DNA of 64,000 nt, taken from positions 16,989,001 to 17,053,000 of the forward strand of contig NC_083388.1 in assembly GCF_031755915.1 (NCBI RefSeq), in the 5' to 3' direction. The position numbers were made by a program, and so were the translations under genes. The notes below the pieces were generated by a model. It made no database searches and was not told the DNA's origin. It saw only the letters and a list, made by a program, of their open reading frames with translations. Positions 11,911 through 30,537 of this stretch are shown here, in pieces. The DNA comes from Ziziphus jujuba (Eukaryota > Streptophyta > Magnoliopsida > Rosales > Rhamnaceae). The stretch's first letter is position 1. The number at the start of each line of letters is the position of its first letter.

Positions 11911-14900
11911 TATTAAGTGTTTGTGTGTGTATTCACCGAGTAACACAGACAGACACTTCGGCCGTGGGGTAGTTTTGTTACTTCCCTGTTTCCTCGTTTC
12001 CTTATCTTGCCTGCCAAGCACGGTTATCAACTTACCCTTTATTATTCATATAATTTCAGAGCTACCATCCACTTTTTCTTTTTTCTTTTTTCTTTTTTTT
12101 TTCTTTTTTTTTTTTTTTTTTTTTTACCTCTTCTATTTTTGGAAAATTGGATTAAAATTGGTCATGTTATAAACAAAGAATTGAACTAGGCCCAAAAACT
12201 ATTAAAGATGTATAATTAAGGAATAATTATTTATCAAGATAGAAACACCCTTATAAAAAGATATTTATAAAAATTTGAAATTTAAAATGAATTTATTTAA
12301 TTAAATAATTATTTACGGTCTTTCTTTAGGAGGTGAATAAACTATTACATGTTGTCTTCATTTGCACTTGATAAAGATTCGTATGGAAGGATGATAGGCG
12401 ATTGCAGATAGCTTGAGATTAGGGTTTCGGGACCAAAAGCTTAGCCTTTTCATTAATTTTATGTTTGATTGTTTTAAATATTGACAACTTATTTTTCTTT
12501 TGTAAATATAGTCTTTAAGAATTCCTTTATTGTGGTTTAAGAAGATGATCCTTTGATGAAGCTGGCTTTGAAAAGGCTTTATTTTGTCCAAGGAGACAGC
12601 AAATGCTTGCAGGATTTAGATGGTCTAGGTTAAATTATTTCCAACAAGGGCATTGTGGTTAGACTGAAGAATGACTAAAATGATTATTATTATTATTATT
12701 ATTATTAATATATAATTGTTTTAAAGCCGTAATCCCTTGGTTCTAATCGTATTTTGAGGTTATTTGTTAATCTGATAGTTGAAGGATGCTATTTGTGACT
12801 TACAAATGAAGGGGGGGTTGTTGTATAATCTACCCATAAGTATACTTTTTTTGATAAATTACCTATAAATTTACTCTCTCTTTTTTTTAATAATATTATA
12901 ACCATTGGATTTACTTGGTTTGTTTGAATGAGTGTCTATTTTTTAAATTAAATATATAAAATTTTGTTATTTGTCATCGATAACATGATCACCAATCAAT
13001 GGAATCACTGTTAATATAATAATAGTTAATTATCGTATGTAATTTCGTAGAGATATTTTATTTTAAAAATCTAATTTAAAAAAATAATTAATTTTAACAG
13101 CTATTTATATTATCAAATGACATATAAATCTCACTAGTAGTGATCACCAATAATGACCAATAGTATTTTATGATAGCATAATTATAATTATAAATTATTT
13201 TTCTATCAAGACAAGACATCCTAATGGCAAAATTTTTATTAGTAGTTTATATATTGCTTTAAAGACTCAAATTTATAAATGTTTTTGAAATTTATGCAAG
13301 TTTAATAAAATTTTAAAATTTATGAAGGCTCAATGAATATATAGACTTATATAAATTCTAAATACATTTTTAAATTTCAATTCTTAAAATAATTCAAAAG
13401 TTTATAACAAAGTCTAAATAGTTTTTTAACGTAACAATTAACTTAAAATTTTTTAATAAATTGCTTCATATATATATATATATATCAAGATTTTTTTTTT
13501 TTTTTGGGTGCAATATATGTGTATCAAGTTGAACAAATGTTGATGAAATGAAATAACAAGTTAGGTGACATTTAGAGTTGTATCACCAAATTTTAAGGCA
13601 TTAATGGATAGCATTGTTTACACGCATTGCCTTGTATTTTTCTCATTTTGCATTTACTTAGGAGAGTTGTAGCAATCCATTCCTCAATGATCTTTGGCCA
13701 AGCCTTCAATTAGTTGTTAGGAGTATCTATTTGTAGGGGTGTGCCACGCGGCACATGCCCCACATAAAATGTTTGTTGGCCCATGATATTGGCAATGAAG
13801 TGTCCCTTCCTTTGAAGTATGTACGGACCCTTGTGCTAAGTGACCCAATAGAAACACCCCCACTTGACAAGCAAGAGCGATTCTAGAGAGTGAACATTAA
13901 AAACAATTATTGTGATCTGAACTCTCTAAACTAATGTGACTTATAATACTGAAAATTTATTCTCTTTCAATAAATGTACGTTAGTTATAGGATATTATGC
14001 ATGAAATTGGGGTCTTAGCTTTTAGGTGAAAATTATTGTGGGACAAATTTACATATCACTATTGAGAGGTAGATTAGATGTAATGGAAAGTAGAAGTAGT
14101 TTAGTCCCTCCCACACCAATCTTATTTATCATAAAGAAAATTTTTGTTACAGATATATATACTAGATATATAGAAATTGGGTTATAAATATACACCAATA
14201 TAGTTCTTTGGAAAATTACTCTACAAAGCGGTTATAGCCTTGAAACCCCGCCCAAAACACATATGGGCGATGAAGCAGCAGACCAAACCCACCCAACTCC
14301 TCATGGCTAGTGGCATTTTATCATATGAAGCTGCATTAAATACCAATGTAATAAATTCATGTGGCATAAATAATGTAAGTTTCAAAAATGCTAGGAGAAA
14401 CGGGACCAATTTCTTTTGTACGAAGGTAAATGCTATCACCAGTTTTACGTTTATCTGTCTTTTTTGGGGATTGAAAATCTTTGTACCTGTGCTTTATTGT
14501 ATTTTCTTGTTCGATTTAGGCAGTACAATATGCTTTGTGTTGTATGAAGAGGTTATTAGTAGATGGTAGGAGATATTAAAAAATGTATAAATTCACACCA
14601 TTTTCGTATCCTATTTAATTACTAGGAGATTTATTATGGGTAGAAGGCCATTTAATGAAAATTATTAATTTATACAATTTCAAAAGTTATTAGTCCTACC
14701 ACCCCTGAAATAACATCATGAGCATTGAAAATTTGAAAGCATAGAGGCCCCAATAAACACATATCTTTTTCTTATGTATGTAAGTATATTTATTCAAAAA
14801 TTGAAATTTTTTAATAACCTTTAATAGTTTCTTAATTGCTCTGAAATGTTTCAAAGTTTAGGACCCAATTAGATGAAAAGGTCGCCAAGCGGGAAAATAA

Positions 14901-15487
14901 TATTGTCTTGCCCATGCACTCTTTTTCATATATTTATAATGATTTTATTTAGTTTAAGCTTGAAATTAAAGGACCACTTGGAGATGCCTAGCTAAAAAGT
15001 ACACATATATTCAAAATTAATTGAATTATAAATCATTGTCATTATTCCATGAGGTTTCCATTATCAAATTTCTGCAACTTCCATATTGAAGAGCTTCATA
15101 ATTAATCACATAAATTTTGAAATACAAAGCTACAGTAGGAGTAAATGCTTAAATTGGCAGTCTTATAGACCTTCCACTCTTAACTCTCTCACTGAAAAAT
15201 TGAAATTTGAAAGCAGAGGAAACAAAAAATAAATATTTAAAAAAAAGATGTATTTTCATTTTCAAAAAGCATACACAATATAGATATAGATATAGAAGAT
15301 TAATTAATTGCAGGATGAAAGAAGGGTGCAATTACACAAACTCACGGGCATTCTCACTTCTTCCACACTGTAAAAGAAAACCCACCTCACCAACTCCACC
15401 CCCCACCACCACACCACCACATCAACCATGAAATACATTGCAAAGCAATATGAGCTGTGCTTTCTTTCATCAGCAAACTCACGAGCC
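11911..15487. other. Intergenic region between zinc-finger gene and peptide gene
   Basis: It contains a T-rich pyrimidine tract at about 12071-12126 just upstream of the zinc-finger gene start, an (ATT)n run at about 12683-12707 and a TA run near 13469-13484. ORFs at 14221-14439 (-) and 14240-14569 (+) overlap each other on opposite strands and match no family I recognise. The upstream ~200 bases on the minus-strand side should include the zinc-finger gene promoter, but I cannot point to a clear TATA box. Confidence 0.6.
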
Positions 15488-15495
15488 TATTTAAG
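15488..15495 (+). promoter_or_regulatory. Probable TATA box of the IDL-like peptide gene
   Basis: TATTTAAG lies about 120 bases before the chosen start codon, and a second candidate, CTATAAAC, lies at 15535-15542. Either would place transcription start between them and the ATG at 15614, in a CT-rich leader. This is why the upstream ATG at 15428 was not used as the start. Confidence 0.5.
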
Positions 15496-15613
15496 ACCCC
15501 ATTTTCACCTCCATTTTCACAAACACCTCTCTCCCTATAAACCCTCTTCGTCTGCAAAACTTTTTTCCTCCAAAAAAACCAAAAACAAATCCTGCCTCTC
15601 AAAGTTTTTCTTC

Positions 15614-15949
15614 ATGTCTACTACTACTAATAATAATTCTGTTTACCCTGCACTTATTCTTCTTTATTTTCTATTGTTTATTTCTTGTTTTGATAATTCT
15701 ATGGCGAGAAGACCGATACCCTCTAGCGCTCCTAGCACCATGGTTAGGCCCTTATTAGCACAAGATAGAGATTATTCGACCTTGAATCCTCAGAGGAATC
15801 AGAAGAAGAAGGTGTACCATGCAAAGGAATTGAAAGGTTGCTTGCCAAAAGGGTTTAGACCTGCATCGGCTCCTAGTCGATTCGTCAATTCGCATACACT
15901 TGGCTTAGCAGGCTGTTCTTCTCGCTTGCACTCCAAGAAAAGACCTTGA
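15614..15949 (+). CDS. Secreted signalling-peptide precursor, IDA-like (IDL) type
   Basis: A single exon of 111 residues. I chose the ATG at 15614, downstream of the TATA candidates. Residues 11-27 are a strong hydrophobic signal sequence (ALILLYFLLFISC) with likely cleavage after the SMA near residue 31. A variable basic region follows (QRNQKKK at about 60-66). The conserved block at about 77-92 is LPKGFRPASAPSRFVN, which has the LPKG...P.SAPS.R..N spacing of IDA/IDL mature peptides that signal through HAESA-type receptor kinases. Unlike typical IDLs, the core is not at the extreme C-terminus: about 19 residues follow, including HTLGLAGCSSRLHSKKRP. The core also reads PASAPS rather than PIPPSAPS. 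The family call is therefore probable, not certain; a divergent PIP-like or other small secreted peptide is the alternative. The gene is convergent with CDC48. Confidence 0.6.
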   Translation: MSTTTNNNSVYPALILLYFLLFISCFDNSMARRPIPSSAPSTMVRPLLAQDRDYSTLNPQRNQKKKVYHAKELKGCLPKGFRPASAPSRFVNSHTLGLAGCSSRLHSKKRP

Positions 15950-16089
15950 ATTGGTTGTACTAGCGACTTGAGGAGATTGCACAAGCGATATTACTCAAAT
16001 ATTGTATATGGTTTTTGGCCTTCATGGATGGATTTCATAAATCCACGAAATTATTATGAACTTCTCCTATATACGTTCTGATTCGTGAT

Positions 16090-16120
<31 letters not shown>

Positions 16121-17360
16121 ACTAAGTGCTTGTTACATTTTTTTTTTTTTTTTAGTGCTAATTAAGTTTTGACCCTATATAAATATATGTTCATGTTTTA
16201 CAAACATGGAGACGTTTACGTTTTTGGATCCCCCACTTCGATAAAATAAAATATATTTATATGGGAAGCGCAGTCAATGAAAATTGAAACTTGCTTATAA
16301 ATATAGTACTCTGTTTTTATCTTCTTTTTTTTTTTTTTTTTTAACCATTTTAAATTTATTCTTTTTTAATTATTTTTGGCCAACATTTTTTGTATTACTA
16401 TCTTCCATAACCGACTTAATTTTACAAAGTTAAATGAAAAATAGTAAAAATTACACATAAAAACCATCATTCAAAGATGGTGAATATCAGATGAAATTAA
16501 TATATATTGTATTTATTCTAATATTAAAAAACATTAACTCTTCACCAGCAACTCCCTCTTACTTTTAGCTTTTATAATAGTTCACCTTTTTTTTTTTTTT
16601 AATTACTTTTGAAAATACAATATTTTGCTTAGACATATAAAAGAAATACCGCTGAAGCACGTAACAGCTGGAGCCCTTTATAAACCTCTTACAATTAACA
16701 AGTGATTTAGCATGGCATGCCCTATTAGTTAAGGAAAAGAAAAAACAAAGCATTATTCTTTGTTGTAGCATGCCACATTAGTTAAGGAAAAGAAAAACAA
16801 GGTATTATTTTTTGTTGTAGCAAACAGGAGTGTTAATTTTGAAGTAGCAGTCATGTACGCCTCAACAGAAGCTGTACCAACCGTCAAGCTACATCACAGA
16901 ATATGGTACCATCAATAATAACTAGAAAAGTTCTGTTAGCAAAAACAGAAAAACTAAAAAATTTCGACTTTTGACAATAGTAGCTTACGTCCTCTACCAA
17001 ATGGTGGACGACACGCCAGACTACATCTCGTGGGACGTGGGACGTGGGACAAAGATGGGGTGGGAGTGTATCACCCAATCCACCATTTAACGGAGGACTT
17101 CGCCAACTGTAGCATTTTTTCATTACTAATATATCATACCAGCCATCAAAGATAACAAGCTCCTTTAAATTACTTTTTCTTTTTCCAAACTCATCCATCC
17201 TAAACCAAAATAACTTGTGTTGGAAATTAGATCATTTACTCCGTAAATCCAAGAGATCCTAAATAATTATAATCACAACATCAAAACCATTCCCTCCTAG
17301 AAAGCATGCATTTTGTAGGAAACAAGAACGTCACAGGATATAAACGCAAGACTAAAGAAC
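15950..17360. other. Convergent 3' flanks of the peptide gene and CDC48
   Basis: No gene is seen. It holds a TA run at about 16090-16115, poly-T tracts near 16138-16154 and 16326-16343, a tandem duplication at 16715-16820, and GTGGGAC units near 17029-17050. The CDC48 3' UTR should lie in the last few hundred bases before 17361. Confidence 0.65.
16715..16820 (+). repeat. Tandem duplication, unit 53 bp, two copies
   Basis: The unit GCATGCC..ATTAGTTAAGGAAAAGAAAAA...TTTGTTGTA begins at 16715 and again at 16768. The copies differ at a few bases only. It lies in the region downstream of CDC48. Confidence 0.85.
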
Positions 17361-22707
<5,347 letters not shown>

Positions 22708-24119
22708 TATGGGTTTTTTGATTTTCGGATCGGCAATTTTGCAATGAAAAGAGTGTGATCGGAGTGCTCCGACGGTTCTTTTTTTTTTTTTTTTTTTTTT
22801 GGTAAAAAGTAGAGCTCTCTATGCAAAGTAGCACAGTGTGACGGATAAATTATTTAGGGATTTTATAGAGGTCTCCGTCTCCACCGAGTTTGGCTTGAAA
22901 TAGGAAATGTATTTTTTATTTTAAGGTTGTGTTAGGTTGCAAATGGCAGAAGTAAAAGAGGATTAGGAAAGGGAATCCAGATGTGCGGGCAGGAATTGAA
23001 ATTTGACTTTGAGTAATTGTTTGTTTCTATGTTTATTGGGCCCTATCAGTTTTTCATTTATATTTGGGCCTATTCTGATCCAGTCTTGGGTAAAGCCCAA
23101 TTTGTTTATTAAAAAATTGTTGCTATTTATTTTTTTTTTTAATTACAAATTACCTTAAACTTTGTTATTTCCATCATATTCTTATAGTATAGATAAAGAT
23201 GTTTAACTACTAAAATTATCCTCTTCATCAAATATTACTATTTACCTGATAGATATTTCTTATCCCACCGCAACTTTATTTAAATTACTTAAAAAATCCT
23301 TTGATTTTTTTTTTCTCAATTTGAATTTTAGGATTGTTGGCTAGGCAAAATTCCAACAGTTCAATTAGGATTGAACAACCAAAGGCTTCTTTTATTTATA
23401 TTGAACAATTCAAACCATATTGAAATTTTCAAAAGAGCAAAATAACTAAAATACTAAAACTTTCCTATCTTTTTCTTACAATACAAATGAAAATTAAAAT
23501 TTCTAGCTACTCAACGAACTAATCTTTATCCAAGCAAAAAATTTGTCAACGGTTTCACACACACACACGGCGATGAAAATATCGATATCGAAGAAAATGT
23601 TATACGTATAATTTTATGCAAATATCAATGGAAATATCAATAAAATTAAGAAAACTATATATATTTAATTTAAAATACAAATTTTTTATATATAAGATAA
23701 TTAATATAATAAAATAATATAAAATAATACAATGAAATAAAATAGTCCATATATATAGTATGTCACCATACTAACATTGTATGTGAGGTTGATTATTTGT
23801 TCATATTTTAATAATAAAAATCACTACTTCAAGCTGTAAAAGCAGAAAATAAACTTTTTTAATAATAAATATATAGAATTATCCTAAACTAGCTAATAGA
23901 TTTTGTAAAGCAGATTAGGAGTTTTATATATTTTACCTCTTAATTAAAATGATTTGTGTATTAAGGATTGACGACAATAATTACTTTTTAAATTTAGGTT
24001 AATTTAGTCCTCTTAACTAGAGACAATCTAATTTCATTATTTAAAGAATTTGTATCTATTTCCAATATATTAAGGGAAAAAACAAATTTGTCAAAAAGTA
24101 AGTAAAGATCGCACATCAA

Positions 24120-24465
24120 ACTCTATCAATTAAAACATTGAATTTATTGAGATATCTAACCCAGAACACAAGCCAAAAAAATAATAGAAAAATATAAAAA
24201 AAGAAAAAAAGGAAAAAAGAAACAGCACTCTTTTCTGGCTACTCTATGAATTAAAACATTTGAATTGATTGAATTACCTAACCCAAAACATAAGCCAAAA
24301 AAAGAAAAAATAAAATAAAAAAGAAAAAGCACTCTCTTCGGGCTAGGAGAAGCAGGCATGTGTGGACACATCAAAGTCTCTCAATAATTAATGAGTTGCC
24401 TGACACAAAATAACAAAACACAAGCCAAAATAATAAAAAAAAAAAACAAAAGAAAAAGTAAAATA
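24120..24465 (+). repeat. Degenerate tandem repeat, three copies of ~115-130 bp
   Basis: Three successive blocks each carry an ATTAAAACAT-like or AATTAATGAG start, then CTAACCCA.AACA.AAGCC or a variant, then an A-rich KAAAAA tract. The first two also end in AAGCACTCT or CAGCACTCT followed by CTTC or TTTC and GGCTA. Divergence is considerable, so the array is old. Confidence 0.65.
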
Positions 24466-24473
24466 ACCCATCA

Positions 24474-24476
<3 letters not shown>

Positions 24477-24506
<30 letters not shown>
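24477..24506 (+). repeat. (CT)n microsatellite
   Basis: About fifteen uninterrupted CT units, read directly. Confidence 0.95.
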
Positions 24507-24508
<2 letters not shown>

Positions 24509-25938
24509 ATGTGTAAACTATTCACCTATCTTGAAACTGCATTTTGTTTGTTCTTAGGAGTCCAACTTTTCCTTTGAACCTCTAAAGCTACCATACCGAT
24601 TTCCTACTGTACAAACACCACTCCTGTGCAAACAGAAACAACATTAGCTTTTCTTTGATGGGTTTAAAATATTAACTCAGATTGACAACAATAGCAACTT
24701 AAATTTTCAGTTCTTGGTATCAATTCAAAATATCATTAATATCGGCGATTTTTCCATAGATATCCATTAGAAAACCGATATTTTCATCGATATCCATCGA
24801 TAACGGTGACTTTTCCATGACACACCAGATAGAAATTTCTTCCCCCCCTCTATCAGTGTCGTTGCTCACCGAAATCCGATATTGTCGTCGACATTTCAGT
24901 AAATTTGACAACTTTTTCTTCACTGCACACACACACACACACACAAACACCAAAAAAAAAAAAAAAACAAAAAAGGGAAGTTTAAGGGCAACGTATAATG
25001 AAAACGAAGAAAAAGAGACAGAGAGAGATAGAAATGGGCATATATGTAGTGAAGGTTGAAGCTCATTCTTGAGAAGACATTTTCCCTTCCTTGAGCTTGA
25101 AGATCCACTACTTCAAATCCATTTTTGTTCTTTTTTCTGATCTTCTTCTACTTATAGTTACTGCCCCACCCCTTTTACTGCAATAGTAGGCTTTATGCCC
25201 ATTCACTAAGAAAGTTGAAGAAGTTAGGAGTTTTATAAATACATAAATAAGTAAAAGGATATTTTGTAATTTTACACAAGAATGCAGTGTGAGTAGAAAT
25301 TTCTAACGCGTAAATAGCAACACTCTAACTAAAAATGTTGGTTTTGCAATCATAAAGCAACTTTGTACTGTAACTTTATCCCACCCCAATAAAATTCAAT
25401 TAATTAATGTCTGTCAATCATCTATTAACATGTCTTGTTTTTGTTTTTCTTATTAAAATCATGTGTAGTTTGTTTAGTTTAATTATTTCTAAGAGAGGAG
25501 AATATCTATAAATACCAAATGAAATAGAATTTAAAATTAGGTTAGCTTTTAGTTTTTTTCTTTCATATTTGTAATTAATTGATAGATCTAATAAATTCTA
25601 ATAAATACTAATAAAAAATCAAAATAAGGAAATCACACACAGTTTAATAGAATAAACAAAAGCAAAAAACAAAAACTGAACACGTTTTGTTAACATTTTT
25701 TCTTGTATTTTTTTTTTTATTTTTAATAAATTATGCATAGTTTACTTGTTTCAATTGTTTGTTAATGGTAATTAGAGTTTATTAGATATATCAATTAACT
25801 AAAATTATAAACAAAGGAAGAAAAACAAAATCATAAACCTACACAATTTTAAATCATATCCATTTGATATTATATTTTTTTCTCTTTAAATTTGTTGCTA
25901 AATGACATGTCAAATAAACTTTAACTACCATAAATCAA

Positions 25939-27181
25939 TAAAGATGTAAAACTAGGCCAGGCAACACAAATAAGGTACAAGTAAGACACTTTAAAATTGC
26001 ATACAATACAGATACGACACGTTAAAATTGGGTATGAGCACGTACAGGGACGACATAAACCGTGTCATGCCAAGCACAAAACACGTAATGAGCCATATTT
26101 GAGCCTTAAAAATTAGCTCATGGGTTAGGTATGACATAAGCCTATGATAGACCTAAACATGATACGGGCGTGTAGTAGACACAATATAAGATAATTGTAT
26201 TAAATTATGTAATTTTAAATAATCTTTATTTTTAAAATTTGTAATCGTTAACTATTATATTGTTAAAAATGAGTAGATAGTAACTATATTCAATAATTAC
26301 GATTATAAATTAATAAGAGATGAATAAAAGAAAGATAAATGAGAGAAAAATGTATTAAAACTAATAAAAAATAGAAAAAAATAGAGAAAAAAAGAAGAAA
26401 AAATTAAAACTAAATTGAGGGTGTGGAAGCAAAATGAAGGGAACACTACACACATTTACAATTTGACTATTTAATAAAAATTAATTATGTTGAAAATTAA
26501 AGAAAAAAAAATCTTGATCCGCCTATACAATTTGTAAACATATAAAATTGCTTTCAGTTGTGTTATATGTACAATTTTTTATTTTTATTTGGTTTGCTAT
26601 TTATGTTTATTTTCTCTTTAGCAATTATGATTTTCTAATTTAATTTTTATTCATTTATTGTGCTTATTATTTGACTTCTCATTTAATCTATTTAGCTAAT
26701 ATAATATATCATTTATTTTTATTTATTTATTTATTATTTATTGTATCAAAATTTATAACAATTATTATAAACATATAAGACATTATTTTTTTTCATTTAT
26801 TATATATAAATTTTGAATAATTATTAATATTTTTTCATAGATACTTATTGCGTTATCTACCAATTAAATAATAAAACATATTATTTTTATATTTAATTTA
26901 ATTTATTTTAGATGATTTTTATTCAATTATAGTTTATATTGTTAAAAATATGTAAAATATATATCTAGTATGAGCACGAGCACAAACCATGTTTGACATG
27001 AGCACGGCATGGGCATATATGTACTTGGGTCCATAGCACATCTAACACGACAGAAAATCTAAATGAGTCAACATAAGCACAATATAAAAAAATAAATGGG
27101 GTGGTACAGATATGACACAAATGCGAATGGGTCATCTTAAAAGGATCGAGTCAGTACGGCATGACTCATTTTACACCTCTA
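25939..27181 (+). mobile_element. Non-autonomous hAT-like transposon, ~1.24 kb
   Basis: The left end TAAAGATGTAAAACTAGGCC and the complement of the right end TAGAGGTGTAAAATGAGTCA match at 14 of 20 positions. The block is flanked by TAAATCAA (25931-25938) and TTAATTAA (27182-27189), which agree at 6 of 8 bases, the hAT duplication length. Both subterminal regions carry repeated CACG/ACACG/GCATG motifs, typical of transposase-binding sites. There is no transposase ORF; the interior is AT-rich. Confidence 0.65.
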
Positions 27182-29501
27182 TTAATTAACACTAAGAAAC
27201 AATTGAAATAAATAAACTATATACAATTTAATAGGGAAAAAAACAAAAACAAAAATTAAATATGTTAGCAAAAGACACCAAATATTTCTAAAATCTTTTA
27301 TTTTTGTTTTCAATTAGAGTTTACCCTTGTTTTCCGCTTTCCTCATTACATCCATTGCCATTAGCAACAAGATGAATCATTGGTATCTTGCGATTGGTAA
27401 CCCACATTAATACTTTTTTTTTTCTTTCTTTTTTCAGTTTCTTGTTCTTCCATAACTTTAATCCATTTGAGAATTTATACTCGAGGAATCCAAGGAAAGT
27501 GATTTCTAAAAATCACCTAACTTTTTTTTTTTCCTAGAATTACCAAATAAATGATTTTTCTAGAATAAAATCACTAAAATTAGTTTTATTTTTACATTTA
27601 TTTTTTGGCAAACATAATAGGAAGTAATTTTATCTTCTCTTCAATCTTTTATGGGTCATTTGGCATGCAAGTATAATAGTTTGTATTGTATTAGTTTGCA
27701 CTACACATTTGGTACAAAATTGTACAACGAATTTATATTATATATGTATTTTTTATATTACAATATTAAATACATTATCAAAAATCAAATTATAGGAAAA
27801 AAAAACAATATTTAACTAAATACTATATTTCAAAATTTTAGTACTACAAAAAAATTAATAACAAATAATTTTTGTAAATGCAATATTTATAACATAAATT
27901 ATTTTAGAACTTAGGTAAAATATTATAAAGAAGATGTCATCCATGACACAATGAAAATCGTTTGTGATTGATCACTTTTACAATAAGGATAAAATTTAGA
28001 AAAAAAAAATTAGAAAACAAATCTAATTTTGCAAATAAAATTAAGAAAAAAAATATAATAAATACTAAAAACAATGTGATAAGCAAACAAAGAAAAAAAA
28101 AAGAAATAAAACAAAAAAAAAGGAGGAAAAACATAAAAGAGAAAAAAAAGTGCTTGAATTTGTAAATACTTAATACCAACAAAAAAAAAAAGAGAGTCAT
28201 TTTGGGCGTGAAATAGATGTAACCCCATTTGATATAGGGGATATTTTTTTGTATAGTTGTGGTATTATATTTAGATCCCACATTAATTTTTGAATAGCTT
28301 AAAAGTTGTCAAACATTCGTTTGCACTATTTAATACTATACATGATACTTCATGCCAAATGTATTTTTGAAGCTCCAAAAATACTCAAAAACACATTTTA
28401 AATTTTCTTCCACTTTAACCAGCAGCCATTAGATTGGAATGATAGATGGTCCTTTTATCATTGGTGGTTGTTGGTTCTTATAGGAAGAGACTTAAATCCC
28501 CAAAAAAAAAAAATTAGAAATATTTTTGGAAAAAATAGTTAAACCACCAATCATCTTTGGCAAAAGGACCATTGAACACCAATCAACCTTAGCAACAAGT
28601 CGCTAACTATTTCTTTTGCTGCTGATAGGTAGTGGTTGCTTTAGGGTAAAGACCAAATCCTAATTAGTTTGAAAGAAATAGAGAATGTCAAGGAAATAAA
28701 AGTCATTTTAGTAAATTAATAATCAAGGGATATTGTAAGTTTGAAATTCCAAGTACAATTTCACTGTTATCCATAGCCCATCCTGAAATTACAAGTACAG
28801 TTTCTGCATTGTCCATAGCCCATCATTCACTTGACTCCACCATCTCTAGCCTAACAGTCCTTTATCCCATAGATTAAGAATGCCTTTTTACCCACTTTAT
28901 TATCTTTTTTTTAAAAAGGAAATTGAATTTTCTATACATAAAATATATAAAAGGATTTGTTACATTTACCAAAATTTTTGAAAAAATATCCTGGCAATTA
29001 AAATATTTTTTTTTTTTTTTTTTTGCTGAAGTGAAAATATTTTAATTATATCATATGTGAAAGATGAAAATTGATGAGAAGTTAAAAGTAGCATATTTTA
29101 TCCAACATTGCATTATATCATTCTAATAATCTAATAATTGATTAAAATATTAGTAAAAAATTTTGGTATGATAAAATTCTTCCTGCGTAGTTATAGAATC
29201 AATGATCTAATGGTGAATGCAGGCTTTGCATTGTTTTGCCAAAAAAATTATAATAATCGTGACTTCATTTCATTAAGCATGAATGTCTGCAATTCATTTA
29301 TGCACATAGTGTTTTAAACTTTGTAAATAATGATTAGAGGCAATTTTTTCTCTAGAAACTACAAATTCACCCAAATTTGAACGGCTAAACGCATTTTCTT
29401 ATATTGTTTTGTTGATAAAGGTAAGGTAGAATTCTTTCCCCCATTGTAAAGTCTCACATTACACAACATATTAAACATATATAAATATATAGGCTTAGAA
29501 C
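27182..29501. other. Non-coding AT-rich interval
   Basis: Only low-complexity A/T-rich sequence was found. ORFs at 27937-28281 (-) and 27968-28165 (+) are Lys/Asn- or Phe/Leu-rich frames over the same poly-A DNA and are not credible genes. Confidence 0.7.
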
Positions 29502-30537
29502 TAGAGATGTAAACGGGTCGGGTTGATAGGTTGGAAGGAAAAAAATAACCGACCTGATCAAGTCGGGGGGGTCGGTTTCTACCAGAACCAATCCGATAGT
29601 CTATAGTAACCTAACCCAACCCAACCTAATAATAATCGGGATGGATTGGGTTGGGATATCAGGTTGGCCTAAGTCCAAATGTTAAATATTAAGATTGGGC
29701 CTCATGAAAATAAAATAGGCCCCAAACTAAGCAAGCAAAAAACAGACTAAAACTTTTAGCCAAAAAATAAAAAATAAAAAAATAACTAACACTTAACAAA
29801 TCAAAAATTTGTTGTTATATATATATATATATATATATATGCACCAAAGATACATAATTTATCAAAGAAAAGCAAAGTATATGCATAGATCTTATTCTTC
29901 CAAGCAAAAAAAACTGAAAATGGAAAATTATTAGGAATGAAGTAGTCAAAAATAGAGAGAGAGATAAGAAAAGGACCTCTAAAAGGAAGCGAGAAAGAGA
30001 GAGAGAGCCCTTCAATTGCCTCAAGAGGTTGATAAGTGAAATGTGTATTTAGTATCTGAAGCTCGAGAGAAGCTAGAGGTGCTGAGTCTGCTGACTACTA
30101 AAAGAGAAGCAAAACTAAGGGCAAAGCAAACCCTTCAACTTTGGAACATGAAAACGTGACTCATTCCTTTCTTTGTTTTTATGAGAATCAATTTTTTTTT
30201 TTAAATTCACCAGCCCATAATACAAAAACCCATCAAAATTGGAAGCCCAAAATCATAAAATTCTTTTTTTTTCCCCTTCATAAGTGAGTGTGTCAGTATT
30301 TCCCCCCGGTTTCATAAGTTGTGTGTCAGTACAAGAAGCAAAAGAGGAGTGCAGGTGAAGCTCGAGTTAGGTTGGGTGCATTCCGATTTTTTAATTTATA
30401 GCCCGAAACCCGATCCAAATTAATCGGGTTGAAAAAAAAAACTAACCCGCGACCTGTTCAAATTATATTGGTTATTTTAGTTAATGGATTAGATCGGGTT
30501 GGATTGGTCGAGTTGACGGGTTTTTTGAACAAGCCTA
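29502..30537 (+). mobile_element. Non-autonomous hAT transposon, 1036 bp, with target-site duplication
   Basis: The element starts TAGAGATGTAAACGGGTCGG and ends CGGGTTTTTTGAACAAGCCTA, whose complement starts TAGGCTTGTT. It is flanked by CTTAGAAC (29494-29501) and CTTAGAAT (30538-30545), a 7-of-8 match to an 8-bp hAT target duplication. Multiple GGGTTGG, AACCCAACC and CGGGTT subterminal motifs lie within 150 bp of each end in opposite orientations, which is characteristic of this plant hAT group. No transposase gene is present. Confidence 0.8.

Larger units (their letters stand above)
22708..25938. other. CDC48 upstream region and AT-rich intergenic DNA
   Basis: The first few hundred bases upstream of 22707 should contain the CDC48 promoter and leader; no clear core element was identified. 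Beyond that is AT-rich DNA with a degenerate triplicated block at about 24120-24465, a (CT)n run at about 24477-24506 and an (AC)n run at about 24926-24944. Small ORFs here are low-complexity. Confidence 0.6.

Noticed and set aside
14221..14569. Overlapping ORFs on both strands
   Set aside because: Neither has a recognisable domain, and no splice partners or promoter could be seen.
15428..15613. N-terminal extension of the peptide gene from the ATG at 15428
   Set aside because: TATA candidates at 15488 and 15535 lie inside it, and the signal peptide follows the ATG at 15614, so the upstream part is promoter and leader.
27937..28281. Phe/Leu-rich 114-codon minus ORF
   Set aside because: It is the product of poly-A/T tracts, and the opposite strand is equally open as Lys/Asn-rich sequence.
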